This document shows, in pieces, positions 44,981 through 54,730 of a stretch of DNA of 64,000 nucleotides. Within the stretch, counting starts at the first letter, position 1, and each line of letters starts with the position of its first letter. Under the pieces are notes generated by a model, which saw only the letters and a list, made by a program, of their open reading frames with translations, was not told where the DNA came from and made no database searches. A program made the translations under genes and the position numbers. Source of the DNA: Anaerobutyricum faecale (GTDB taxonomy: Bacteria > Bacillota > Clostridia > Lachnospirales > Lachnospiraceae); the NCBI GenBank assembly GCA_019119645.1, contig DWWR01000002.1, forward strand, positions 1 to 64,000, read 5' to 3'.

Positions 44981-45610
44981 TTACTGATACTTCTTTAAAC
45001 CACTCTTCAGACTTTCGATAAAATCTTTTCTACGGCTCACACGGCAGGACTCGCTTTCAATAATGGAATGAATCTGCGCCATGCATTCTTCCAGTTTTCC
45101 TTCCTCGTTATTGACGATATAATCATAGACAGCGATACTCTCGGCTTCTTCCACCGCCCGGCGCATTCTCTTTTCGATTACTTCCGGCGCCTCGGTACCC
45201 CGGCCCACCAGTCTGTTTTTCAGGATCTCGATGGACGGCGCCGTGATGAACAGCAGAATCGCATCCGGATACTGTTCCTTGATCTTCATGGCTCCCTGCA
45301 CTTCAATCTCAAGGATGACCACCTGGCCTTCCGCAAGACTGTCTTCCACAAACTTTCTCGGCGTTCCGTAATAATGTCCCACATACTGGGCATACTCAAT
45401 GTATCCGTTGTAGTCTATAAGACTCAGGAATTCATTTTCTGTCTTAAAAAAATAATCCTTCCCGTCCTGCTCTCCTTCCCTCGGCTTCCTCGTGGTGGCC
45501 GAAATGGATAATCGGTACCCGTATTTATCCACCAGCGCGCGGGAAACGGTTCCCTTGCCTGCTCCGGAAAAGCCGGAAATCACAACCAGCGTTCCTCTGT
45601 TATCCATCAT
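44981..45610 (-). CDS. gmk: Guanylate kinase
   Basis: 209 residues from the ATG at 45610 (GAGG six bases upstream). P-loop SGFSGAGKGTV, SATTRKPREGEQDGKDY, LEIEVQGAM and RMRRAVEE lid. GMP to GDP. The start lies inside the end of remA. Confidence 0.96.
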   Translation of the reverse strand: MMDNRGTLVVISGFSGAGKGTVSRALVDKYGYRLSISATTRKPREGEQDGKDYFFKTENEFLSLIDYNGYIEYAQYVGHYYGTPRKFVEDSLAEGQVVILEIEVQGAMKIKEQYPDAILLFITAPSIEILKNRLVGRGTEAPEVIEKRMRRAVEEAESIAVYDYIVNNEEGKLEECMAQIHSIIESESCRVSRRKDFIESLKSGLKKYQ

Positions 45611-45875
45611 TTTCTTCCTCTTTCTCTTCATTTTTAAGACCGCCTCTGCACCGGATGGCTATGGTCTCCGTGGTGAGCGCTGACAAAACCAGATGTCCGC
45701 TCTCCATGACCATGGCTGTCCTGGTCCGCCGTCCGCAGGTGGCATCCACCGCCATTCCTTCGTCCCTGGCGTTCTGGATCATCCTCTTGACCGGAGCCGC
45801 GTCGGTACTCACCAGCGAGACGATCTTATCTGCATTTACCATATTTCCAAATCCAATATTGATCAGCTGTGCCAT
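45600..45875 (-). CDS. remA: RemA/DUF370 family DNA-binding regulator
   Basis: 91 residues. Begins MAQLINIGFGNMVNADKIV and contains CGRRTRTAMVMESGH, the most conserved parts of RemA, a biofilm-matrix activator in Bacillus that wraps DNA. The C-terminal acidic tail overlaps the start of gmk. Same position before gmk as in many Firmicutes. Confidence 0.92.
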   Translation of the reverse strand: MAQLINIGFGNMVNADKIVSLVSTDAAPVKRMIQNARDEGMAVDATCGRRTRTAMVMESGHLVLSALTTETIAIRCRGGLKNEEKEEENDG

Positions 45876-45886
45876 ATGTTCTCCGA

Positions 45887-46774
45887 TTATTCTATATTCT
45901 GCACCTGTTCCCGGATTTTTTCAATCTCTGTCTTCAGATCGATGGCCATGTTGGAAACTGTGATATCGTTGGCCTTTGACAAAATAGTATTGGCCTCCCG
46001 GTTCATCTCCTGGGCGATAAAATCAAGCTTCCTTCCCACGTTGCCTCCACGAATCAGTTCCTCTTCCATGTTGCTGATATGGCTTCTAAGACGGACCGTC
46101 TCCTCATCCACACAGATCTTATCCGCGTAAATGACCACTTCCGTGGCGATCCGGCTCTCATCCACATTGGAATCGGCCAGGAGTTCTTTCACTTTGTCCG
46201 TGAGTTTCTTCCGGTAATCTCTCACCATTTGCGGATAGCGTTCCTCGATACCGGCGATGTTGCCGGTCATCCCTGAAAGCTTCTGAAGAATGTCTGCCTT
46301 CAGCTGCTCTCCTTCTCTCTCCCGGCTCTCCATAAACTGCAAAAGGGCCTGCTCCACGGCCTGAAGCAATGTCTCTTCCACTTCTTCCGGATTCAGCTGC
46401 GCGTCATTGATCATCAGAACCTCCGGCATCCTTGCAATACGAAAGGCTGTGACATCGTCTTCAATGCCCAGAGTCTCCGACAGTTCTCTGACCGCCCGGC
46501 AGTACTCCATGCCCAGTCCTTTATTCAACTGCACACATGCCGCATGCTCCGACAAATCTTCGTATCCGATAAAGACATCCAGCTTGCCCCGGTGCACTGC
46601 CTTCTTGATGGCGCCCCGCACCGTGTTCTCCAGACTGTTTAACTTCTTTGGTATCTTAATATTCAAATCGCAGTATCTGTGGTTGACCGCTTTTATCTCC
46701 ACAGTAATTTTGCATTGTTCGGTCACAATTTCACTGCGGCCAAATCCGGTCATGCTTTTTATCACTCTCTTCAC
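45887..46774 (-). CDS. YicC/YloC family endoribonuclease
   Basis: 295 residues from the GTG at 46774 (AGGAG five bases upstream), giving MKRVIKSMTGFGR, the family start. Upstream ATG codons are excluded because they precede the promoter's start point. The C-terminal DUF1732 signature NTILSKANDITVSNMAIDLK is present. First gene of the operon that reaches thiN. YicC proteins are recently described RNases. Confidence 0.92.
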   Translation of the reverse strand: MKRVIKSMTGFGRSEIVTEQCKITVEIKAVNHRYCDLNIKIPKKLNSLENTVRGAIKKAVHRGKLDVFIGYEDLSEHAACVQLNKGLGMEYCRAVRELSETLGIEDDVTAFRIARMPEVLMINDAQLNPEEVEETLLQAVEQALLQFMESREREGEQLKADILQKLSGMTGNIAGIEERYPQMVRDYRKKLTDKVKELLADSNVDESRIATEVVIYADKICVDEETVRLRSHISNMEEELIRGGNVGRKLDFIAQEMNREANTILSKANDITVSNMAIDLKTEIEKIREQVQNIE

Positions 46775-46808
46775 CTCATCTCCTGGTATTGCACGCAATT
46801 TCAAAGGT

Positions 46809-46837
46809 ATTATATATGAAAACAAACCGTTCGTCAA
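46809..46837 (-). promoter_or_regulatory. Sigma-A promoter of the yicC-remA-gmk operon
   Basis: Minus strand TTGACG (46832-46837), 17 bases, TATAAT (46809-46814), next to the recU stop codon. Confidence 0.75.
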
Positions 46838-46838
46838 T

Positions 46839-47375
46839 TCACTGTTTCCGCTCTTTTAAATCTTTCTGCAGGGTCACCAGATAGTGGATGGCCGCGCCGT
46901 TTCCGCAGGGCACAAAGAATTCTTTTTCCAGCTCCGCATATTTGAAATGTTTCGGCCCTCCCGCTTTCATGCGGTCCCAGTATTTTTTCAGCTCAGCAAA
47001 CCGCAGGTAATAACATTCCTGCCGGTGGGAAAAATAGATGAGCAGAAAACTGATTCCGTCCTGTTCTTCATATTCTTCCATGAACTCCATCTGATGCTGA
47101 TGGACGTTCTGCAGGGGGAAGGTATCCGTGTGACACTCCTTGGCGTCAAAACAGACCGGAACTCCCTGCACCGCTCCGATGTAATCCACCGTACTTTTTT
47201 TCTCAAAATACGCCAGGGTAATATGGCGGCTGTTCTTGTCAAACCGCACCGGCGTGATTGGCGTCGGCACCTTCTGAATAAGCGCCAGTTTTTTGTCTCT
47301 GTATTTCTGATTCGTGTAGTTGATCATTTCCTCGAGAACGGAACCTCTCAGTCCTCTGGATGTCCATGTCGCCAT
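46839..47375 (-). CDS. recU: Holliday junction resolvase RecU
   Basis: 178 residues. RecU motifs RGLRGSVLEEMINYTNQKY, the catalytic FEKKSTVDYIGAVQGVPVCF DAKE (split here; DY and E-x-K-like ligands) and HQHQMEFMEEY are visible. Cleaves Holliday junctions and modulates RecA in Firmicutes. Last gene of the 47-54 kb run. Confidence 0.92.
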   Translation of the reverse strand: MATWTSRGLRGSVLEEMINYTNQKYRDKKLALIQKVPTPITPVRFDKNSRHITLAYFEKKSTVDYIGAVQGVPVCFDAKECHTDTFPLQNVHQHQMEFMEEYEEQDGISFLLIYFSHRQECYYLRFAELKKYWDRMKAGGPKHFKYAELEKEFFVPCGNGAAIHYLVTLQKDLKERKQ

Positions 47376-47388
47376 ATAACTCTACCTC

Positions 47389-48510
47389 TTATTCTATATA
47401 GGAAGACAGACCGAAAACCTCCATGGCCCTTAAAAACGGCTTCGGCGGCGGGTCGATCACGTGAAGTTCTTTTCCGTCTTCCGATGCAGGGCTTCCCGGC
47501 GCTCTCAGCTCATAGCTGTGAAGCATCTGGTAGTTGACGCCGGTCTTTCGCTTCAGACGATCATTTTCTCTGCGGTCTCCATACTTATAATCACCGAGAA
47601 CCGGATGTCCCTCTGACGCGAGATGGGCGCGGATCTGATGGCTTTTGCCTGTGATCAGGCGCACCTTTAAAAGTGTCGCCGACGGCGACGACGCCAGCAC
47701 CTGATACCAGGTTTCCACCGGCGCAGCTCCTTTTTCCGGATGACGGGACAGGGTGACCGTATTCTTTTTCTCATCTTTGTACAGCCATCCTTTGATCTTT
47801 CTGTCCTCTTTTATGACGCCCCGGACCAGGCAGAGATAATACTTCTCCAGTCCCCGCTCCCGAAGCAGCCGGCTCAAAACCTGCAATCCTTTCGTCGTAA
47901 TGCCGCACAGGACAATTCCGCTGGTATTTCGGTCCAGCCGGTTGGCCACAGAAGGCCGGAATACCGACGTTGTTTCTTCTTTTATAATACCGGTTTCCCG
48001 GCAGTAATCCAAAAGATAGTCATTGAGGGAATCATCCCCCGGCTTTGCCTTCTGGGTAAGCATCCCCGCAGGCTTATGAAAAATCAGAATATCTTCCGAC
48101 GCATAGAGCAGGCGGACCTGGCGGCGCAGCGCCTTTTCTTCCTCTGTTCTGCCGCTGCCGGACACCACTCGCCCGGGTCTTTTCTGCCCGTTTTGGCTCT
48201 GTCCGGTTTTCTTTTGTTCCGGGGCCGTCTCCCCGTTTGTGCCCGCCCCGGTTCCTTCCTTTCCCGGGACTGCTCTGCTTCCGGCGGACATGCCGGTGAA
48301 TTTCGCCAGCGTTTCCTCGGAAAAGAAAATCTGGATGGCATCGCCCTCTTTGATTTTTTCTTTTCCCTCGGCTTTCCTGCCGTTGAGCTTGATATTTTTT
48401 TTGCGCAGCATCTTATGAAGGAATCCGTTGGCGGCTCCCGGCATATATTTCTGCAGATAGCGGTCGAAGCGCTGTCCTGCTTCCGCTTTTGTCACGATAA
48501 TTTCTCTCAT
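47389..48510 (-). CDS. RluA-family pseudouridine synthase with long linker
   Basis: 373 residues. N-terminal S4 domain (about 1-75), a low-complexity Gly/Gln/Lys/Pro linker (about 76-125), and the RluA catalytic domain with NRLDRNTSGI (catalytic Asp) and GKSHQIRAHLA. The exact target uridines cannot be read from sequence. ATGA-type overlap with the preceding SDR gene. Confidence 0.9.
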   Translation of the reverse strand: MREIIVTKAEAGQRFDRYLQKYMPGAANGFLHKMLRKKNIKLNGRKAEGKEKIKEGDAIQIFFSEETLAKFTGMSAGSRAVPGKEGTGAGTNGETAPEQKKTGQSQNGQKRPGRVVSGSGRTEEEKALRRQVRLLYASEDILIFHKPAGMLTQKAKPGDDSLNDYLLDYCRETGIIKEETTSVFRPSVANRLDRNTSGIVLCGITTKGLQVLSRLLRERGLEKYYLCLVRGVIKEDRKIKGWLYKDEKKNTVTLSRHPEKGAAPVETWYQVLASSPSATLLKVRLITGKSHQIRAHLASEGHPVLGDYKYGDRRENDRLKRKTGVNYQMLHSYELRAPGSPASEDGKELHVIDPPPKPFLRAMEVFGLSSYIE

Positions 48511-49274
48511 TTTTTCTGTCTTCCCATAAAATGCAGGAATACCTTGTGGGGCAGCACCTTGGACGCCGTGTGAAAAAGCTTCATTGGCTTTCCGTACACA
48601 GAAATCTCCCTGCCGGCCATGTTATCCCTCCACGCCTTTCTTACTACCTTTTTCGGATCTGCCATTACCATCTTCTTGTAAGCAGGCAGATGTTTCTGTT
48701 CTGCCGCCCGCTTGAAAAACTCCGTCTTCACTGCTCCCGGACAGACCACCGTGATGCCGAGATTCTGCTCCCTGCACTCCACCCGGAGACTTCTGACAAA
48801 ACTTAACACAAAAGCCTTGGTCGCCGAGTACACGGCAAAGCCCGGCTGAGGAAGAAACGCCGCCGAAGACGCCACATAGATCATCCTGCCGCCTCTTTCC
48901 ATATAAGGCAGGACCATGGTCGTCAGCTCCACCACGCTGCGGCAGTTGACATCCACCATCTCCAGCTGTTCCTCCACATCAATCTCATCGATTCTTCCCA
49001 TAATGCCGAAACCGGCACAGTGGATCATCAGTGATATTTCCGGCTGCACCTTCTGCAGTTCTTCTCTTAAGACCGCCAGATCCTCCCGCTTCTGCATATC
49101 CAGCGGCAGCACCCGGAATGTCTGTTCTGTATAATGTTTCTGCCATGCCTCCAGCCGGTCCTTTCTTCTGGCAATGACCCAGATCTCATCCAGATTCAAC
49201 TGTTCACTCATGGTCAGCTTCACAAATTCTTTCCCCATACCGGAGGAGGCCCCGGTGATAATCCCAATTTTCAT
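48507..49274 (-). CDS. Short-chain dehydrogenase/reductase
   Basis: 255 residues, classical SDR: cofactor motif TGASSGMGKE, NRS near 110 (DVNCRS), catalytic Ser in YVASSAAF and YSATK (Tyr, Lys). ARRKDR at the second strand end suggests NADP preference. Substrate unknown. AAGGAGG precedes the ATG. Confidence 0.9.
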   Translation of the reverse strand: MKIGIITGASSGMGKEFVKLTMSEQLNLDEIWVIARRKDRLEAWQKHYTEQTFRVLPLDMQKREDLAVLREELQKVQPEISLMIHCAGFGIMGRIDEIDVEEQLEMVDVNCRSVVELTTMVLPYMERGGRMIYVASSAAFLPQPGFAVYSATKAFVLSFVRSLRVECREQNLGITVVCPGAVKTEFFKRAAEQKHLPAYKKMVMADPKKVVRKAWRDNMAGREISVYGKPMKLFHTASKVLPHKVFLHFMGRQKK

Positions 49275-49285
49275 AATACTCCTCC

Positions 49286-51223
49286 TTATCCGTGTTTTTT
49301 CTTCTTATGCACATGACGGATGGTCTTTTTCTTCTTTGTCTGCGTTTTTGTCCCCCTCTTTCCGGACCATCGTCTTTCTGCGTTTCCTTCCTTTCCGGAT
49401 GTTTTCTTCCCGTGTCCCGGACGAGGCGGGATCAGACATTTCTCTCCGTAACCGATCAGATCTTCCCGTCCTGCCGCCAGCAATGCCTCTTTAACGATCG
49501 CGTAATTATCCGGATTGCGGTACTGTATGAGCGCCCGCTGCATTTTCTTCTCCCTGGCGCTTCTTGGCACATAGACCGGCTTCATGGTCCGTGGATCAAG
49601 GCCCGTATAATACATACAGGTGGAAATCGTTCCCGGCGTCGGGTAATAATCCTGCACCTGTTCCGGCATATACCCCAGATCTCTGGCATATTCCGCCAGC
49701 TCCACGGCCTCTTTGAGCCCGGAACCGGGATGGGAGGACATGAGGTACGGCACCAGGAACTGTTTCTTATTAAGACGCCGGTTCATGGCATGATACTGCC
49801 GGACAAAGCGCTCATATACATCGTTGGCCGGTTTTCCCATCATGGCGAGCACCGGATCACTGATATGCTCCGGCGCCACTTTCAGCTGTCCGCTCACATG
49901 ATACTCGCAGAGTTCCCGGAGAAAATCCTGATTGTTTTCCGCCAGCACATAATCAAAGCGGATGCCGGAACGGATAAATACCTTTTTCACTCCGTCCACC
50001 TGGCGCAGCTTCTTTAATAAAGAAATGTAATCCCGGTGGCTGCTGTCCAGATTCGGACAAGGTTCCGGAAACAGACACTGCCGGTGACTGCAGACGCCCT
50101 TTTCCAGCTGTTTTTTGCAGGCCGGATGACGGAAATCCGCCGTCGGCCCTCCCACGTCATGAATGTATCCCTTAAAATCCGGGTCCTTTGTCATCTCCCT
50201 GGCTTCCCGGAGAATGGATGCATGGCTGCGCACCTGCACACGCCTTCCCTGATGAAAGGTAAGGGCGCAAAAACTGCAGCCGCCAAAACATCCCCGGTTG
50301 CTGACCAGCGAAAACTTCACTTCCTGAATAGCGGGTACGCCGCCCTGTGCATCGTAAGAAGGATGCCAGGTTCTCTGATAAGGGAGGGCATAGACCTCGT
50401 CCATCTCCTCCGTGGTCAGAGGCAGCGCCGGAGGATTTTGTACCACATACTCCTTCTCCTTATATGGCTCCACCAGACGTTTTGCCGTCAGAGCGTCCGT
50501 ATTCTGGTACTGCCGGTAGTAGCTTCTGGCATATTCTTCCTTTGATTCCAGTATTGCCGGATAAGACGGAAGCAATTCATACTCACCGGAAAGCTCCGAC
50601 AGACTGTGACAGCGAAATACCGTTCCCCGCACATAGGTGATTTCCTTCACCGGGATCCCCGCCTGCAGCGCCTCGGCAATCTCCAGCACCGAATGTTCCC
50701 CCATGCCGTACATCAAAAGGTCAGCGCCGGCATCCAGCAGCACAGAACGTTTTACGGAGTCACTCCAGTAATCATAATGAGCCAGCCGGCGCAGAGAGGC
50801 CTCGATGCCTCCCAGCAGAATCGGCGTCTTTTTATAAGTTTTCCGGATCAGATTGCTGTAAACGATCACCGCCCGGTCCGGCCTTCTGGAAAATCCGCCG
50901 CCCGGCGTGTAGGCATCCTGATGCCGTCTTTTTTTGGCGGAAGTATAATGATTGACCATGGAATCCATGTTGCCCGCCGACACGAGAAAAGCCAGTCTCG
51001 GTTCGCCACAGACGGTGATGCTGGCGTCGTCCTTCCAGTCCGGCTGGGCGATCACCGCCACCTTATAGCCTGCGTTTTCCAGCAGTCTTGTGATGATCGC
51101 CATCCCAAAAGAAGGGTGATCCACATAAGCGTCTCCGGAAATATAGACAAAATCTGCCTGTTCCCAGCCACGCTCCTTCATTTCATTTTTATTGGTCGGC
51201 AAAAAGCCTCTTTGTCTGTCCAT
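49286..51223 (-). CDS. YgiQ family radical SAM protein
   Basis: 645 residues. N-terminal UPF0313 domain (FVYISGDAYVDHPSFG), radical-SAM cluster RGCFGGCSFCA (CX3CX2C), further Cys-rich DUF3362-like region, and a very basic C-terminal tail (about 600-645, runs of Lys/Arg). Function of the family is not established. The SD is weak. Confidence 0.92.
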   Translation of the reverse strand: MDRQRGFLPTNKNEMKERGWEQADFVYISGDAYVDHPSFGMAIITRLLENAGYKVAVIAQPDWKDDASITVCGEPRLAFLVSAGNMDSMVNHYTSAKKRRHQDAYTPGGGFSRRPDRAVIVYSNLIRKTYKKTPILLGGIEASLRRLAHYDYWSDSVKRSVLLDAGADLLMYGMGEHSVLEIAEALQAGIPVKEITYVRGTVFRCHSLSELSGEYELLPSYPAILESKEEYARSYYRQYQNTDALTAKRLVEPYKEKEYVVQNPPALPLTTEEMDEVYALPYQRTWHPSYDAQGGVPAIQEVKFSLVSNRGCFGGCSFCALTFHQGRRVQVRSHASILREAREMTKDPDFKGYIHDVGGPTADFRHPACKKQLEKGVCSHRQCLFPEPCPNLDSSHRDYISLLKKLRQVDGVKKVFIRSGIRFDYVLAENNQDFLRELCEYHVSGQLKVAPEHISDPVLAMMGKPANDVYERFVRQYHAMNRRLNKKQFLVPYLMSSHPGSGLKEAVELAEYARDLGYMPEQVQDYYPTPGTISTCMYYTGLDPRTMKPVYVPRSAREKKMQRALIQYRNPDNYAIVKEALLAAGREDLIGYGEKCLIPPRPGHGKKTSGKEGNAERRWSGKRGTKTQTKKKKTIRHVHKKKKHG

Positions 51224-51230
51224 CCTGCTC

Positions 51231-52028
51231 TCACTTTCTGTCCGTTATCTCTCTTTTTAAAGCCTGTACTTCCTCCCCGGTCAGAGGGCGGTACTGTCCC
51301 GGTTTCAGATTCTCATCCAGCTGCAGGCTCCCCATGGAAATGCGTTTCAGATAAAGTACCTCTCTTCCCACTGCCTTTGCCATGCGTTTGACCTGATGGA
51401 ACCGCCCTTCCTGAACGGTAATCAACACGCCGTTTTTTTCCGTCCCGGCCTGTCCTTCCGGCCGGAAAACATTTTCCTGCTCCGCTTCCAAAGCTCCAGT
51501 CCCCGTCTGTCCTTCCGGCGCGGGCACGAGTCTTGCCGGCAGAGCCGGCTTCTCATCTCCGATATCAAGCTCTGACGCAAAGGCATCCTGCTCTTTCCGC
51601 CCCACCGGCCCGTCCAAAACGGCGTAATAACATTTGTCCACATGCTTTCTCGGCGAGAGAAGCGCATGGGCCAGAGAGCCGTCATTGGTCAAAAGCAAAA
51701 GTCCTTCCGTATCTTTATCCAGTCGTCCCACAGGGAACAATCCCCGGACCGGTTCCCGGACCAGGTCGAGCACCGTGCGTTCCCTTCCGTCCTCGGTGGC
51801 GGAGATGACCCCCTGAGGTTTGTTGAGCATGAGATAGGTGTATTTTTCATAACTGCAGAGCTTCCCATCCACTGTCACCCGAACAAGCCCGGCATCCACC
51901 TTTGTCTCCGGCCTCTTTATCACTTCACCGTCCACACAGACTCTGCCTTTTTTCAGATACTGTTTCGCTTCGCTGCGGGTAAGTCCCGCCGCCTGGGTCA
52001 GATATTTATCCAGCCGCATACGTTCCAT
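51231..52028 (-). CDS. rluB: RsuA/RluB-family pseudouridine synthase
   Basis: 265 residues: S4 domain (1-62) and catalytic domain with GRLDKDTEGLLLLTNDG and EGRFHQVKRM. A Gln/Glu/Gly/Pro-rich insertion (about 165-198) is not usual. rRNA target probably 23S U2605 (RluB) but RsuA cannot be excluded. AAGGAG upstream of the ATG. Confidence 0.88.
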   Translation of the reverse strand: MERMRLDKYLTQAAGLTRSEAKQYLKKGRVCVDGEVIKRPETKVDAGLVRVTVDGKLCSYEKYTYLMLNKPQGVISATEDGRERTVLDLVREPVRGLFPVGRLDKDTEGLLLLTNDGSLAHALLSPRKHVDKCYYAVLDGPVGRKEQDAFASELDIGDEKPALPARLVPAPEGQTGTGALEAEQENVFRPEGQAGTEKNGVLITVQEGRFHQVKRMAKAVGREVLYLKRISMGSLQLDENLKPGQYRPLTGEEVQALKREITDRK

Positions 52029-52052
52029 GGTTGTTCTCCTTCACTTTATCTG

Positions 52053-53681
52053 TCACATTTTCCGCCAGCCCGGCGCAATTTTATTTTTGATATTTCCGCG
52101 GTTACTTTTCCCCCAGCCCAGAGGAAGGCCCTCCACGCAGATGAGGACCCAGCCATCCCGGCAGCCGGCCTCCACGGTCTCTCCGCGCAGATATTTTTCC
52201 ACCCGGATATCCTCCGGAGAAAATGTCACAATATTTTCATAGTCTTCCGGACGAAGGGCCATGGCCAGCGCCTGCCCCGGCTCAAAACGTTTCTTCTTGC
52301 AGTCGCCCAGATAGAGACCGGAACGGACGACCCGAAGTCCCTGCATGTCCGGACAGTTTTCCGGGAGCAGGAAAACCCTCTCCTCTATAAACTGCAGTCG
52401 CTCTTCCGGAATCTCCAGACGGCACTTTTCAAAAAACTGCCGCATTTCTCCGGACATACCGGCAGCCCCCGCAGCCTCCGGGGTATTTTTCTTTTTGCCG
52501 CCCGCTGTATTTGTTTTTCTGCCGTCTGACAGAGGATTCCTTCTGGCATTTTTCCTGCGTTTTTTCTCCCGCCGTCCACCTGCCACCGGGTCTGTCGTCG
52601 CCCCGGCTACATTCAAAGCCGTCGTCGTCCTTTCATCCGCTGCGGACGGAACAGCTGTCATTGTCATATCTCCGGTTCCGGCTGAAGCGGCCGCTGCACT
52701 TTGGCCCGGCTGTTTTCCAGGACGGCTGCTCTCTCCGGAGAACCGACTGCCGCCGTTCTCTTCTCCAGGACGTTCTTCTTTTTTGAACAACGCCGCAAAC
52801 TGTCCTTCGCCGTCCACCCGGTGATTCCAGAACCGCCGGCAGTATCTGAGACTTTCCTCTCCGCTTTTACTCCACCGGGGGTGTCCTTCATCCACACCGG
52901 GATAAAGAGGCAGAGATTCCAGCCGGAAAGTCTCCGCATTATCCCCTCTCAGCAAAGTCTCCACCACCTGTTCATCCTCCTCCGGAGAATAGGTACAGGT
53001 GGAATATAACAAATACCCGCCGGGACGGACCATGGACGCCGCCTGTCCGAGAATCTCCTTTTGCAGATCGCTGTAACGCCTCACTTCCTCCGGCGACCAT
53101 TCCGCTGCCATAGAAGGCTCCTTCCGGAACATTCCCTCTCCGGAGCACGGCGCATCCACCAGCACGCAGTCAAAATATCCCGCAAACCGCTCCGCCAGAC
53201 GCTCCGGCGTCTCACAGGTGATCAGGGCGTTTTTTACTCCCGCCATCTCCATATTTTTGAGAAGCGCCTTGCATCTTGAAATGCTGATATCATTGGCGAT
53301 GAGAACTCCCTGTCCCTGCAGCTTCGCCGCCAGCGCCGTGGTCTTTCCGCCGGGCGCTGCACACAGATCAAGTACTTTATCCCCCGGTTTTACCGGCAAA
53401 AAAGAAGCAGGAGCCATGGCGCATGGTTCCTGTATATAATAGGCTCCCCCGTAATAAAATGGATGCAGGGAAAGGCGTTCTTCCCCGTCATAATAAAATC
53501 CATTTTCGCACCACGGAACCGGTTTCACAGCAAACCGGCGGAAAAGATCCGCCGGTTGTGTCTTTAACTGATTCACCCTGAATGTCTGCCCGTACTTTTT
53601 GGCAAAACTGCCTGCATAATTGTCATAGTCCTCTCCGAGAAGCTTTCGCATTTTCTGTTCAAATTCTTCTGGCAAATGCAT
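52053..53681 (-). CDS. RsmF-type rRNA m5C methyltransferase with large disordered insert
   Basis: 542 residues. N-terminal RNA-binding part, m5C methyltransferase core (LDLCAAPGGKT, VDAPCSGEGMF, STCTYSPEEDE) to about residue 290, then about 125 residues of low complexity (Ala, Gly, Thr, Arg, Lys), then the RsmF C-terminal domains ending with a PUA-like fold (VEAGCRDGWVLICVEGLPLGWG). The insert separates catalytic and RNA-binding halves. Confidence 0.9.
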   Translation of the reverse strand: MHLPEEFEQKMRKLLGEDYDNYAGSFAKKYGQTFRVNQLKTQPADLFRRFAVKPVPWCENGFYYDGEERLSLHPFYYGGAYYIQEPCAMAPASFLPVKPGDKVLDLCAAPGGKTTALAAKLQGQGVLIANDISISRCKALLKNMEMAGVKNALITCETPERLAERFAGYFDCVLVDAPCSGEGMFRKEPSMAAEWSPEEVRRYSDLQKEILGQAASMVRPGGYLLYSTCTYSPEEDEQVVETLLRGDNAETFRLESLPLYPGVDEGHPRWSKSGEESLRYCRRFWNHRVDGEGQFAALFKKEERPGEENGGSRFSGESSRPGKQPGQSAAAASAGTGDMTMTAVPSAADERTTTALNVAGATTDPVAGGRREKKRRKNARRNPLSDGRKTNTAGGKKKNTPEAAGAAGMSGEMRQFFEKCRLEIPEERLQFIEERVFLLPENCPDMQGLRVVRSGLYLGDCKKKRFEPGQALAMALRPEDYENIVTFSPEDIRVEKYLRGETVEAGCRDGWVLICVEGLPLGWGKSNRGNIKNKIAPGWRKM

Positions 53682-53694
53682 CTTTTGTCCTCCA

Positions 53695-54498
53695 TCATGT
53701 CAGGCTCTGGGTCTGGTATCCTTCTGAAATAATATCCAGCTGGCTGGCAAAATGCTGCAGCTGCATCATATCATCTGTCACATAGACTTTATAAAATTCA
53801 TCCTGAATCTTCGTGACCTCTCTCTTGTTGGCCACCTTATAGAGATTCTGAATATTATTGAGAATATCTTTCACCAGATTCTCCTTCTTCTGGTGAGAAT
53901 TCTGCGCATCCATAATCTCATCCCGGACATCCGACATGGCTTTGTCAATCTCTATGATGGCCCGGGAAGCGTCAATCAGCTTCTGCTGTACGTAATCCGG
54001 AATATGTTCTTTGTATTTGTACTGCAGGGAATGCTCGATGGTCGCCCAGAAATTCATGGCCATGGTCCGGATCTGTATCTCCGCCCTCAAGGTCTTGGGC
54101 CCCTTGATGGTATTGACCGTGTAATCCACGATGATGTGATAACTGCGGTATCCGCTGGCCTTCATGTGATTAATATAATCTTTCTCACACTTCACCACCA
54201 TATCCGTGCGTTCCTTGATCATATGCACCACCCGGTCGATGTCTTCCACAAACTGGCAATTCAACCGGATGCCGGCAATATCTTCTATCTTCTCTTCAAT
54301 ATCATTCATGGATATCTCTTTCCGTTTCATCTTATCCAGAATGCTGACAATACTTTTTAATCTTCCTTCGACAGATTCAATTGGAGAATACAATCCCCGG
54401 GTTCTGTGCTCTGTAATAACATGATTGAACTTCACCACCATCTCGTCTACGGCAAGCTGGTAAGGGTCAAGCAGTTCCCGCCATAGCTGTATCTCCAT
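53695..54498 (-). CDS. Small alarmone synthetase, RelQ type
   Basis: 267 residues from the ATG at 54498 (GGAGG seven bases upstream). RelA/SpoT synthetase domain only: VEGRLKSIVSILDKM, EDIAGIRLNCQF, KASGYRSYHIIV and EIQIRTMAMNFWATIEH. No hydrolase, TGS or ACT domain. Makes (p)ppGpp or pGpp independent of ribosomes. The C-terminal helices (about 185-267) would form the tetramer. Confidence 0.92.
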   Translation of the reverse strand: MEIQLWRELLDPYQLAVDEMVVKFNHVITEHRTRGLYSPIESVEGRLKSIVSILDKMKRKEISMNDIEEKIEDIAGIRLNCQFVEDIDRVVHMIKERTDMVVKCEKDYINHMKASGYRSYHIIVDYTVNTIKGPKTLRAEIQIRTMAMNFWATIEHSLQYKYKEHIPDYVQQKLIDASRAIIEIDKAMSDVRDEIMDAQNSHQKKENLVKDILNNIQNLYKVANKREVTKIQDEFYKVYVTDDMMQLQHFASQLDIISEGYQTQSLT

Positions 54499-54730
54499 AT
54501 CATCACCTCCCACTGAAATAGTCCTGTGTCATATCTCATATCAGTATAACATATAATAGAAAAAAAAGCACTTCTTTCGTAATTTTTTGTGAAATTCATC
54601 CAAAAACTTTTCACAATTCGTCTTCTTTGTCTCTTTTCGGAAACTTTTTTGTCCGTCTTTCACGCAGACAGGAGATTGGCACCCTATGGCTGTGATATCC
54701 CGCAGCCCGGGATAAAAATGTATCTCCGTA

